In this document: positions 18,012 to 26,647 of the stretch, one piece after another
How the letters are laid out: each line of letters opens with the position of its first letter
How positions within the stretch are numbered: the first letter of the stretch is position 1
From: Marinobacter salarius
GTDB lineage: Bacteria; Pseudomonadota; Gammaproteobacteria; Pseudomonadales; Oleiphilaceae
Assembly: GCF_032922745.1 (NCBI RefSeq)
Contig: NZ_CP136693.1
Location: forward strand, 496,001-560,000
Direction: 5' to 3'
DNA: 64,000 nucleotides
Notes under the pieces: generated by a model
The model's input: the letters and a program-made list of their open reading frames with translations, nothing else
Told to the model about the DNA's origin: nothing
Database searches by the model: none
Program-made: the position numbers and the translations under genes

Positions 18012-18968
18012 ATGATTTTCGAGAAACGCACCGAGCGCATTTTTCTGGCGATCTTCCTTGTGATCGCCCTCTGTATTCCTCTGTTCCTTGAGGACAATTC
18101 GTTCTTCGTCGGCAAAGCCACCACCATCCTGATTCTGGCGGTGTTCGTGATGTCACTGGATTTTCTGGTAGGGCGTGTTGGCCTGGTGACCTTGGGGCAC
18201 GCACTCTTCTACGGCTTGGGTGGTTACCTGTTCGTGATCGTTACTCCGGAATACGAAGCCGTCAACTTCTGGCTCTACGCCCTGTACATCATGGGTATCA
18301 GCGCTGTGGTCGCTCTGGTTGTCGGTGTTGTGGTGCTGCGAACCTCCGGCATCTATTTCATCATGATCACCCTGGCCATCTCGCAGATGGCCTACTACTT
18401 CTTCTTCGACTCGCTGGAATTCGGGGGCAACGACGGCTTGTTCATTTTCATGAAGCCGGAAACCAGCATCTTTGGCCTGAACTTCCTGAACCTGGATAAC
18501 CCCACGCACTTCTATTACCTGTCGCTGCTGGCGGTGTTGGTCACCCTGCTGGCCATCAAGATCATCCTGCGTTCGCGCTTTGGCCGGATTGTGGAAGCCA
18601 GCCGCCTGAATCCGGAACGCACCGAGGCCTTGGGCTATAACATCTTCGCGTTCCGACTGATCAGCTACATCATTGGCAGCACCCTGGCGGCCTACGCCGG
18701 TTTGTTATTCGCCCTGCAGTACGGCTACGTCAATCCGCAGTTCATGACCTGGGAAATGTCCGGCACCGCCCTGGTGATGTCCATTCTCGGTGGCATGGGC
18801 ACCATCTATGGCGCCATCCTTGGCACCATCACTTATGAGGGTCTGCAGTATTTCTTCGAGCACATGAGCGAAGACTGGATGCTGTTCATGGGCGCCGCCA
18901 TCATCCTGATGGTCCTGCTGCTGCGCAAAGGCCTGGCCGGTTACCTTGAAAAGCTGCTGGAGAAATAA
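18012..18968 (+). CDS. Branched-chain-type ABC permease (LivM-like)
   Basis: Second permease, 318 residues, strongly hydrophobic with about nine membrane segments. Typical LivM marks are LVTLGHALFYGLGGYLFV and the coupling segment RFGRIVEASRLNPERTEALGYN. Starts 13 bp after the LivH-like gene and ends 2 bp before the ATPase gene, so the whole set is one operon. Confidence 0.9.
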   Translation: MIFEKRTERIFLAIFLVIALCIPLFLEDNSFFVGKATTILILAVFVMSLDFLVGRVGLVTLGHALFYGLGGYLFVIVTPEYEAVNFWLYALYIMGISAVVALVVGVVVLRTSGIYFIMITLAISQMAYYFFFDSLEFGGNDGLFIFMKPETSIFGLNFLNLDNPTHFYYLSLLAVLVTLLAIKIILRSRFGRIVEASRLNPERTEALGYNIFAFRLISYIIGSTLAAYAGLLFALQYGYVNPQFMTWEMSGTALVMSILGGMGTIYGAILGTITYEGLQYFFEHMSEDWMLFMGAAIILMVLLLRKGLAGYLEKLLEK

Positions 18969-18970
18969 TC

Positions 18971-19738
18971 ATGGCCAACGACATCATTCTGGAAACCGAA
19001 TCCCTCAGCAAACACTGGGGCGGGATCAAGGCACTCAACGACATTTCCCTGCAGTTTCATGACCGACAACTGCACGGCGTGGTCGGTCCCAACGGAGCGG
19101 GCAAAAGCACGCTACTGAACATGCTGTGCGGCACACTGACACCAACCAGCGGGTGTATTTTCCACAAGGGCGATCAGATTGAGGGCATGAAGCCCTGGAA
19201 ATTCGTACGCCGGGGCATCGGCCGCAGTTTCCAGAAAACCAACATCTACGCCGATGTCACTTGCCTGGAAAACTGCGCCGTGGCCGCTCAACGCCGCTTC
19301 ACCGGCAGCTTCAATCTGTTCGCGTCGCGGCATTCCAACAAACTGGTTCGGGAAGCGGCTGAAAAAGCGCTGTGCCAGGTGGGGCTCGATAGCCGCATCC
19401 ACACCGTCGCAGCGGAAATATCCTACGGTGAGCAACGCCAGCTTGAGTTGGCGATGGTGCTGGCAACCGACCCCTGCATCCTGCTGCTGGATGAGCCTAT
19501 GGCGGGCATGGGTCACGAGGAGTCCCAGCGCATTATCGAGCTGCTGAACGAACTCAAGCAGACCTACAGCATTGTGCTGGTGGAACACGATATGGATGCC
19601 ATCTTCGAGCTCTCCGACCAGCTGACCGTACTGGACAACGGCACCCATCTGATCACCGGCACCGTGGATGAAGTACGTAACGAGCCCCGGGTGAAAGAAG
19701 CCTACCTGGGCAAGGAAGACGAGGAGGAAGCGGCATGA
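18971..19738 (+). CDS. ABC transporter ATPase (LivG-like)
   Basis: Cytoplasmic ATPase of 255 residues. Walker A GPNGAGKSTL is near residue 40 and Walker B LLLDEPMAGMG near residue 170, followed by the switch histidine in LVEHDMDAIF. The signature loop reads ISYGEQRQLELAMVLA, a LivG-like variant (SYGEQ instead of LSGGQ). It overlaps livF by 4 bp (ATGA). Confidence 0.92.
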   Translation: MANDIILETESLSKHWGGIKALNDISLQFHDRQLHGVVGPNGAGKSTLLNMLCGTLTPTSGCIFHKGDQIEGMKPWKFVRRGIGRSFQKTNIYADVTCLENCAVAAQRRFTGSFNLFASRHSNKLVREAAEKALCQVGLDSRIHTVAAEISYGEQRQLELAMVLATDPCILLLDEPMAGMGHEESQRIIELLNELKQTYSIVLVEHDMDAIFELSDQLTVLDNGTHLITGTVDEVRNEPRVKEAYLGKEDEEEAA

Positions 19739-20448
19739 GCAACAGTCTTCTGGAAGTTAAAAACCTCAACACCCTGTATGGCCGAAGCCACATCCTTCAC
19801 GATCTGTCGTTCCGGCTGGATAAGGGGCAGTCCATGAGCCTGATGGGGCGTAATGGCATGGGCAAGACCACCACGCTCAAGTCCATTCTTGGCATCGTGC
19901 CGCCCCGCAGTGGTCATGTGTATTTCGACGGACAGGACATCAGCAACCTGCCGACCTGGAAGCGGATGCGCCGCGACATAGCCTATGTTCCCGAAGGCCG
20001 GGGCATGTTCCACAATCTGACGGTGAAGGAACACCTGCAAATGGCCGCCCGCCCCGACAGCAACGGCAACACCGGCTGGAATTTCGATCGGGTCATGGAT
20101 ACCTTTCCGCGCCTTCAGGAGCGCCTGTCAAACCTGGGTACGGAGTTGTCCGGGGGCGAGCAGCAGATGCTGGCGATCGGTCGCGCGTTGGTCACCAATC
20201 CCCGACTGATGATTCTGGACGAGGCAACCGAAGGTCTGGCGCCGCTGATCCGCCAGGACATCTGGAACGTGATTGCCACCATTCGTGAGTCGGGCATTTC
20301 CACACTGATCGTGGACAAGAACATCAAGGCGCTGAAAAAGCTCTGTGACCGTCATGTGGTGGTGGTGAAAGGACAGGTTCACTTTGATGGCAGCTCCGAA
20401 GAACTGGACCAGAATCTGGAAAAGGTCGAAACCGCACTTAGTGTTTAG
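19735..20448 (+). CDS. ABC transporter ATPase (LivF-like)
   Basis: Second ATPase, 237 residues. Walker A GRNGMGKTTTLKSILG, signature ELSGGEQQMLAIGRAL and Walker B LMILDEATEGLAPL are all present, and the EGRGMFHNLTVKEHL segment is typical of LivF. One departure: the switch region reads IVDKNIKALKKLCDRHVVV, with lysine where most LivF proteins have a glutamine or histidine neighbour. Last gene of the importer. Confidence 0.92.
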   Translation: MSNSLLEVKNLNTLYGRSHILHDLSFRLDKGQSMSLMGRNGMGKTTTLKSILGIVPPRSGHVYFDGQDISNLPTWKRMRRDIAYVPEGRGMFHNLTVKEHLQMAARPDSNGNTGWNFDRVMDTFPRLQERLSNLGTELSGGEQQMLAIGRALVTNPRLMILDEATEGLAPLIRQDIWNVIATIRESGISTLIVDKNIKALKKLCDRHVVVVKGQVHFDGSSEELDQNLEKVETALSV

Positions 20449-20511
20449 ATGTACCCCAAACAGCCTGCTGCAGAATCCGATCTAAGGTGGTAGCCGCTCA
20501 ATTGGTTTGAA

Positions 20512-20553
20512 CCATTGTTCCGCGGACATTCTCAAATGCCCGCGGAACAATGG
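20512..20553. terminator. 14-bp inverted repeat after the ABC importer
   Basis: CCATTGTTCCGCGG and its exact complement, separated by 14 bp, 64 bp after livF. No T run follows on either strand, so it may be a factor-assisted or bidirectional terminator. Confidence 0.45.
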
Positions 20554-20673
20554 ATAACCCGGACATATTTCCGCCTGCGTTCTTAACGAATCATCGAAGC
20601 AGATAGCAATGTTTAAACTGAGACCGCCCCAGGCAGCGCAGAGAAACTCGGTACTTTAAATGCCTTATTACTA

Positions 20674-21855
20674 GTGTTCCGTTCGGTTAATTCGCTGTCT
20701 CATAAAGGTTATAATGGGAACTCATCGATCAGCAAGCATAGGTTTCCATTGTGCCCAAGCCCGCAGCCCCATTTAATCTGACCGTAAACGATCAACTGGA
20801 ACTCGAAGGCTGGTGCCGAACCAATACTCTGAGCCAGCATCTGGCTCAACGTGCCAGGATTCTTTTGTTACTGAATGAAGGCGAGACGCCTCAAGGGATC
20901 TCGGACTCGCTTCAGGTTAGCACTCAAACGGTATTCAAGTGGCGCAAGCGCTACCGTGAACAAGGTCTTGAGGGGCTTTATGATGCGCCGCGACCGGGGC
21001 AGCCCCGAAAACTGGACAACAAAACCGTCAAAAAGATTTTAGAGGACACGGTCCATAAGGTCCCGAAAGAAGCCACACACTGGAGTCTCAGCCTCATGGC
21101 AAAGCATGCCGGGGTGACGCGCTGGCAAGTGCGCCAGATCTGGCAAGCGGCGGATTTAAAGCCGCACCGGCTCAAAACGTTCAAAATCAGCAACGACCCG
21201 AACTTCGCTGAGAAAGTGTGTGACGTTGTCGGCCTTTATCTGAATCCACCGGACAATGCGCTGGTTCTGTCTGTTGATGAAAAGACCCAGATCCAGGCGC
21301 TCGACCGGACACAGCCAAAATTACAACTCAGGCCAGGACAAATTGAGCGTCATACGCACGACTACAAGCGCCATGGTACAACCAGCCTGTACGCGGCTTT
21401 TAACATTTTGACGGGCGAGGTGATTGGTCGTGTTACTCAACGCCATCGTGCCAAGGAGTTTCTGGACTTTTTGCGACAGATCGACCGGGAAAGCCCGAAG
21501 GATCTGGATCTGCACGTGATCCTGGATAACAGCTCGACTCACAAGACCCCGGAGGTCAAAACCTGGCTGGCTAAGAACCCCCGCTTCAAACTGCACTTCA
21601 CGCCTACGAGCGCATCGTGGCTGAACGCCGTTGAGGGGTGGTTTGGACAACTGGAACGCCGCGCCCTTTATCGAGGCATTTTCACCAGCGTTGGTGAGTT
21701 GAAATCAGCGATCAAAAAGTACATTAAGGTCCACAACGAAAAACTGGCCAAGCCGTTCCGGTGGCATAAAAGCGCCGAAGCTATTATGACATCGGTGGCG
21801 CGGGCAAAGCTGAGTGCCATTGATAATAAGCGCGCGAATTAACCGAATGGGACAC
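20674..21855 (+). mobile_element. IS630-family insertion sequence, left copy
   Basis: 1182-bp element. Its ends are imperfect inverted repeats (GTGTTCCGTTCGGTTAATTCGC on the left side differs at two of 22 positions from the right side). TA flanks both sides (20672-20673 and 21856-21857) within a CTAG target, the duplication and target typical of IS630. It differs from the right copy (29831-31012) by one base noticed in the transposase gene (C at 20789, T at 29946). Confidence 0.93.
20751..21842 (+). CDS. IS630-family transposase
   Basis: DDE transposase of 363 residues with a GTG start (MPKPAAPFNLTVND). An N-terminal helix-turn-helix region (about 20-75, GISDSLQVSTQTVFKWRKRY) and a second HTH (about 100-150) precede the catalytic domain. 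The acidic residues are visible in LSVDEKTQIQ (D), VILDNSSTHKTPEV (D) and ASWLNAVEGWFGQLE (E). No frameshift is present, so the enzyme appears intact. Confidence 0.94.
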   Translation: MPKPAAPFNLTVNDQLELEGWCRTNTLSQHLAQRARILLLLNEGETPQGISDSLQVSTQTVFKWRKRYREQGLEGLYDAPRPGQPRKLDNKTVKKILEDTVHKVPKEATHWSLSLMAKHAGVTRWQVRQIWQAADLKPHRLKTFKISNDPNFAEKVCDVVGLYLNPPDNALVLSVDEKTQIQALDRTQPKLQLRPGQIERHTHDYKRHGTTSLYAAFNILTGEVIGRVTQRHRAKEFLDFLRQIDRESPKDLDLHVILDNSSTHKTPEVKTWLAKNPRFKLHFTPTSASWLNAVEGWFGQLERRALYRGIFTSVGELKSAIKKYIKVHNEKLAKPFRWHKSAEAIMTSVARAKLSAIDNKRAN

Positions 21856-21857
21856 TA

Positions 21858-22152
21858 GTACATTTAAATTGTCTCAGTCAGACACCAGACATTTCTGACA
21901 ATCGCATCGATATTCCCTCGAAGAAAGCACGACCCAACTTGGTCAACGTCCGTCGGCATGACGTTCATCACTCAAACTGATGCTAATACGTACACAAATA
22001 GCCATACATGCCTTGATCATGCCTGAATCTTCTTTGTATGGAGTCAATGTTTAGATATAGATAACACTGATATTTAATTACTCTAAATATCTATTTGATC
22101 AATGAGTAGAGCGTTGATAACGTGAAAGTCCAATCAGTAATAAGAAGCTCTC
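21858..22152 (+). promoter_or_regulatory. Promoter region of the mdlC operon
   Basis: 295 bp without a gene, increasingly A+T rich towards mdlC. Two features stand out: the dyad GATATTTA-attactc-TAAATATC (about 22069-22091) and ATTTGATCAAT at 22093-22103, whose reverse complement occurs upstream of the mdl LysR gene at 36509-36519. The ribosome site before mdlC (AAGAAG) is weak. Confidence 0.5.
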
Positions 22153-23739
22153 ATGACCAATACTCTGCCGTCTGTTAAAGAAACAGTGTTCCAGATACTT
22201 AGAAATCATGGAGTCGACAAGGTTTTTGGTAACCCCGGCTCTAACGAATTGCACTTTCTGCGAAACTTTCCCGACGACTTTGAATACATCCTCGGTCTGG
22301 ATGAAGGCGTTGTCATAGGGATTGCAGAGGGCTACGCACAGGCGAAGGGCCAACCAGCCTTCGTTAACCTGCATTCTGCTGCCGGGACTGGAAACGCAAT
22401 GGGAGGACTGACCAACGCACGCAACTCCCATAGCCCTATCGTTGTAACAGCTGGGCAGCAAGCCCGAACCATGACCTACGCTGATCCGATGCTTAAAAAC
22501 ACAGATGCCACCATGCTGCCCAGGCCGCTAGTAAAGGACAGCTTTGAACCACTGAGCCATGAGGAGGTTCCCCACTCCATCAATAGGGCACTCAATTCTG
22601 CAATGGCCCCGGCCAAGGGGCCTGTATACGTCTCGATACCTTACGATGACTGGGAAAAAACCATCAGTGAGAATGCGCTCCAGCTAGAAAAACGACGCGT
22701 TTCGCACTGCGGAGCACCAGATAAGGTGCTCCTGGAAAGAATAAGTTATCAGATCCAGGCGGCTAAACATCCAGTACTGGTCCTCGGCCCGGAGGTCGAT
22801 GGTGAGGGATGTAATGGTCTTGTCGCAAAACTGGCCGAGAAACTTCATGCGCCGGCCTGGGTTGCACCATCCGCGCCCCGCTGCCCCTTTCCAACAAACC
22901 ACCGGTGCTTTGCTGGAATATTGCCTGCCGGAGAAGCGGCTCTTTGTAGTCACCTTATTGACCATGACCTGATCATCGTCATTGGCGGCCCTGTTTTTCG
23001 CTATCACCAGAATGATCCCGGCACACTGATTCCTGACCAGGCAGAGCTGATTCACATCACCTCCGACAGCGACGAAGCTGCCAGGGCCCCGGTCGGTGAA
23101 GCGGTAGTTGGGAGCATAAAGAGCGTTGTCGCCGCGCTTTACGAAAGCCTGCCCGAAAAAGCGGCCGAATGTCCCTGCTTCCAAATGACAGTTAGCCGGA
23201 ATATAGACGATGACGCGACACTTACTCCTGAGTCACTCTTTGATGTGGTTAACGCGCTGACCCCCCGAAACAGTATCTACCTGAATGAAGCTACATCAAC
23301 ACTCGCAACCCTCTGGTCGCGAGTAACAATGGAAGAATCCGGCAGTTATTACTTCGCTGCGGCGGGCGGCTTAGGTTTTGCGATGCCCGCAGCACTTGGT
23401 GTTCAGCTGGCCTGCCCGAACAGGAAAGTGGTGGCTTTCATCGGTGACGGATCCACCCATTACAGCATTGCTTCATTGTGGACGGCTGCACATTACAACA
23501 TCCCTGCTATTTACGTGGTGATTAATAACAGAGGGTATTCAGCATTGAAATGGTTCTCTGAACTATTCGGTGTCGACGATGAAGTTCCAGGATTAACTAT
23601 CGAAGATGTCGACTTCGTAAAAATATCTGAAGGGTACGGGGTAGGTGCCATCAAAGTTAGAACCATTAAAGAATTCAAAGAACATTACATAAAAGCTCTT
23701 GAAATGAGCCGACCATTTCTTATCGAAGTAGCAATATAA
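22153..23739 (+). CDS. mdlC: Benzoylformate decarboxylase
   Basis: Thiamine-diphosphate enzyme converting benzoylformate (phenylglyoxylate) to benzaldehyde and CO2. The 528-residue protein aligns along its length with Pseudomonas putida BFDC as I recall it. Catalytic residues are conserved with an offset of four: Ser30 in FGNPGSNEL, Glu51 in GLDEGVV, His74 in NLHSAAGTGNAMGG and the later His in VFRYHQNDPG. The ThDP/Mg site appears as IGDGSTHYSIASLW followed by NNRGYSALKWF. It leads an operon with a TRAP transporter and mdlD between two IS630 copies. Confidence 0.94.
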   Translation: MTNTLPSVKETVFQILRNHGVDKVFGNPGSNELHFLRNFPDDFEYILGLDEGVVIGIAEGYAQAKGQPAFVNLHSAAGTGNAMGGLTNARNSHSPIVVTAGQQARTMTYADPMLKNTDATMLPRPLVKDSFEPLSHEEVPHSINRALNSAMAPAKGPVYVSIPYDDWEKTISENALQLEKRRVSHCGAPDKVLLERISYQIQAAKHPVLVLGPEVDGEGCNGLVAKLAEKLHAPAWVAPSAPRCPFPTNHRCFAGILPAGEAALCSHLIDHDLIIVIGGPVFRYHQNDPGTLIPDQAELIHITSDSDEAARAPVGEAVVGSIKSVVAALYESLPEKAAECPCFQMTVSRNIDDDATLTPESLFDVVNALTPRNSIYLNEATSTLATLWSRVTMEESGSYYFAAAGGLGFAMPAALGVQLACPNRKVVAFIGDGSTHYSIASLWTAAHYNIPAIYVVINNRGYSALKWFSELFGVDDEVPGLTIEDVDFVKISEGYGVGAIKVRTIKEFKEHYIKALEMSRPFLIEVAI

Positions 23740-23766
23740 AACTCAAACAACCAAAAGGTGAACTAT

Positions 23767-24744
23767 ATGAACAAAAAAAACCTCTACTTATCCGCTTTTT
23801 TAGTTTGTGTCGCGTTACTATTTTCAACGTCGACCAGTGTATTCGCTAAAGAAAAAACTGAAATAACCGCAATTAGCGGGTTTAACATGAATACCGCGCT
23901 CACTCGCACGTTTGAAAAATTTGTAGAAAAAATAAACTCAGACGAAAATTCCCCTATACAGATCAAGCTAATAGGCGGCCCAGAAGCAATGCCTCCATTC
24001 CAAATTGGAAATGCGGTCAAAAATGGCGTTGTTGACATGATTCTATCGACGGGTGCCTTCTACAGCAATGTAATGCCGTCAGCTGACGCGCTGAAGTTGA
24101 CGAACTACTCTCCGCAACAACTACGCGAAACCGGAAAATGGCCGGAACTTCAAAAGATATGGAAGGACGAAATGAACGTCCATCTACTTGCTTTCACCAA
24201 CTATAACAATCAGTTCCATCTCTACACTAACAAACCGATTGAGTCTGCCCAGTTAGATGGTCAACGTCTGAGAGTAACCCCGATCTACCGATCCTTCTTT
24301 GAAGCTCTTGGTGCGAGCGTTGTACAAACGGCCCCTGGTGAGGTCTATACCGCGCTGGAACGTGGTGTTGTAGACGGATATGGCTGGACTATGCAAGGTA
24401 TTTTTGACCTTGGTTGGCAAGAACAAACGAAATACCGAATCGACCCTGGTTTCTACCATGCAGAAGTGACCGTCATGATCAATGAGCGCAAATGGGATAG
24501 CTTATCAACCGAACAGCAGAACTATCTTACGGATAATGCCATCTGGCTCGAATCACTGAATGACGAGAATGAGTCTATCAATAAGATTGAGCAAAAGCGC
24601 CAAGCCGAATCCGGCATAGAAGTCATTACACTGCAAGGTACTGAACGCAAGAAGTTCCTTGACGTAGCAAAAGATGCCGCTTGGGCTGACGTTATTAAAA
24701 ACTCACCCAATGTTGCCAACAGGATTAAAACAATCATCGAATAA
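23767..24744 (+). CDS. TRAP transporter substrate-binding protein (DctP family), first set
   Basis: Periplasmic solute receptor of 325 residues. It starts MNKKNLYLSAFLVCVALLF with a Sec signal peptide ending near SVFAKE; the ATG seven bases after AAGGTG was chosen over the GTG three codons earlier. The DctP core includes LDGQRLRVTPIYRSFFEALG, whose arginine normally binds the substrate carboxylate, and APGEVYTALERGVVDGYGW. Enclosed between mdlC and mdlD, it most likely captures mandelate or benzoylformate; this is inferred from context only. Confidence 0.88.
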   Translation: MNKKNLYLSAFLVCVALLFSTSTSVFAKEKTEITAISGFNMNTALTRTFEKFVEKINSDENSPIQIKLIGGPEAMPPFQIGNAVKNGVVDMILSTGAFYSNVMPSADALKLTNYSPQQLRETGKWPELQKIWKDEMNVHLLAFTNYNNQFHLYTNKPIESAQLDGQRLRVTPIYRSFFEALGASVVQTAPGEVYTALERGVVDGYGWTMQGIFDLGWQEQTKYRIDPGFYHAEVTVMINERKWDSLSTEQQNYLTDNAIWLESLNDENESINKIEQKRQAESGIEVITLQGTERKKFLDVAKDAAWADVIKNSPNVANRIKTIIE

Positions 24745-24788
24745 CCACCGATGAGTATCGCAACCTTTGGTCAGAGAGATTATAAAAA

Positions 24789-25274
24789 ATGACAAAATTT
24801 GCGAAAACCTATGACCTACTAATGAAAATATCGGGCGTTACATCTGGCCTGATAATATTTTTCATTTCAATTCTTATTTTTACGAATGTAATTCTGAGAA
24901 ACACTGGCGGTTTTTCTTGGTCATGGGTTACTGAAATATGTGAGTATGGACTTAGTTTTTCTGCATTTCTTGCCGCACCATGGGTGTTATATGAGTCGGC
25001 ACATATTAAGGTCGACTTCCTACTTCACGGTTCGCCGGAGCACATCAGAAAAAAAATAGAAGTGTCAATCAACCTTATAGGATTAATTATAGGGGCAATA
25101 CTATTTTATCTGATGCTTCGTGTAACTTTCGAAGCCTTCATGAACGAGACGTTAAAAATCAAGTCATTGGTTGTTCCCGAATGGTGGCTCCTGACAGCCC
25201 CAGTTGTTTGCTTTCTATTGATTTGCATTGAATTTTTCCGGCGACTAACAATACCTGCAAGAGGATCATCCTAA
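24789..25274 (+). CDS. TRAP transporter small membrane subunit (DctQ family), first set
   Basis: Four-helix inner-membrane protein of 161 residues (MTKFAKTYDLLMKISGVTSG), with the family pattern FTNVILRNTGGFSWSWVTEIC and a charged loop before EYGLSFSAFLAAPWVLYESAHIKVD. Forms the QM complex with the next gene, which it touches: the last base of this stop codon is the first of the next ATG. A+T-rich codon choice differs from the flanking catabolic genes. Confidence 0.87.
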   Translation: MTKFAKTYDLLMKISGVTSGLIIFFISILIFTNVILRNTGGFSWSWVTEICEYGLSFSAFLAAPWVLYESAHIKVDFLLHGSPEHIRKKIEVSINLIGLIIGAILFYLMLRVTFEAFMNETLKIKSLVVPEWWLLTAPVVCFLLICIEFFRRLTIPARGSS

Positions 25275-26587
25275 TGGATTGGCAGCTCAGTCTATTCCTT
25301 TTACTTGGGCCTCTTCTGCTTCTTATGATTCTTGGAGTCCCCGTCGTTTTTGCATTCTTTGCGATCAATATACTCGGTGCATTTGTGTTCCTCGGTGGCG
25401 AGTTCGGCTTAGTGCAAATGGCCCTGAACTCAGCAGAGGCGATTTCGTCTTTTTCACTGATACCTATCCCGCTTTTTATTCTTATGGGCGAAGTTCTCTT
25501 CCATACGGGGCTAGCATATCGGGCAATATCAGCCATTGAACGACTTATCTCAGCCGTCCCTGGTCGACTCAGTATCGTGTCTATTCTGGGCGGAACGGCG
25601 TTCGCGACATTGTCAGGATCGAGTATCGCCAACACCGCGATGATGGGCAGTTCGATGCTCCCCGAAATGGAACGGAAAGGCTATCATCCAACAATGTCGA
25701 TGGGGCCAATTCTGGCTGTTGGCGGAATAGCGATGCTCATACCTCCGTCGGCATTGGCGGTCACGCTGGCAAGCCTCGCGGGGATTTCAATCAGCAAACT
25801 ACTCGTAGCAGGCATAGTGCCGGGACTGTTGATTGGGGGGGCCACTCTCATTTATGTTCTGATTCGATGCTCCATAAATCCCCAACTGGCACCCATCGAC
25901 GACGCTGAGTCTTTCCGAGGGACTGAAAAATGGAAACCATTCTTTCGGGACGTAGTACCACTACTGTGTATCTTCTTCGTCGTTGTAGGCTCAATGCTGA
26001 TCGGTTGGGCATCGCCTACGGAATCGGCAGCTTTTGGGGTGATAGCGTCTTTTATCGCTTCTTTCTGCTACAAATCACTAAATATGAAGTCATTTTTAGT
26101 CGCAGTTTTTGAGACAGCAAAAATATCGACGATAATTCTATTCATTCTTGTTTCATCAACTACATTTTCCCAAATACTTTCATTTTCGGGAGCAACAACA
26201 GGCCTACTTAACACCTTTCTAGAATTTGATTTGTCGCCATTTATGGTTGTCATAATAATGGTCTTTATTCTATTGATTCTAGGGTGTTTCACAGACCAAA
26301 TCAGTATGATAATGCTTACACTGCCATTCTTTATGCCGCTAGTAGCAAGTCTTCAGATCGATCCCATCTGGTTTGGAGTATTGACACTAATTGCCATGGA
26401 AATCAGTTTGTTAACGCCACCATTTGGTTTGCTTCTACTTGTCATGAAAGGTGTTGCTCCAGCGGGAACCAACCTTGGCATAGTGTATAAATCTGCACTT
26501 CCATTTTTGCTACTTCAAGTTGGCGTCTTACTTCTTTTGGTTATTTTCCCAGGATTATCGGGACTATTTACATCATTGATGAATTGA
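25274..26587 (+). CDS. TRAP transporter large membrane subunit (DctM family), first set
   Basis: Inner-membrane transporter of 437 residues with about 11-12 hydrophobic segments, the Na+/substrate symport subunit. Family motifs include LIPIPLFILMGEVLFHTG, TLSGSSIANTAMMGSSMLPEM and MLIPPSALAVTLASLAG. It completes the DctPQM set enclosed by mandelate genes. Confidence 0.9.
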   Translation: MDWQLSLFLLLGPLLLLMILGVPVVFAFFAINILGAFVFLGGEFGLVQMALNSAEAISSFSLIPIPLFILMGEVLFHTGLAYRAISAIERLISAVPGRLSIVSILGGTAFATLSGSSIANTAMMGSSMLPEMERKGYHPTMSMGPILAVGGIAMLIPPSALAVTLASLAGISISKLLVAGIVPGLLIGGATLIYVLIRCSINPQLAPIDDAESFRGTEKWKPFFRDVVPLLCIFFVVVGSMLIGWASPTESAAFGVIASFIASFCYKSLNMKSFLVAVFETAKISTIILFILVSSTTFSQILSFSGATTGLLNTFLEFDLSPFMVVIIMVFILLILGCFTDQISMIMLTLPFFMPLVASLQIDPIWFGVLTLIAMEISLLTPPFGLLLLVMKGVAPAGTNLGIVYKSALPFLLLQVGVLLLLVIFPGLSGLFTSLMN

Positions 26588-26647
26588 CCACGAACCTCAG
26601 GTTTATATGAACCAAACAAACAATATTAACATCCAGGAGACCAGAAA

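Noticed and set aside
17108..18127. A 339-codon frame on the minus strand across the LivH/LivM-like genes
   Set aside because: It is antisense to two clear permeases, has a His/Asp/Gln-rich composition typical of the complement of membrane protein codons, and no family match.
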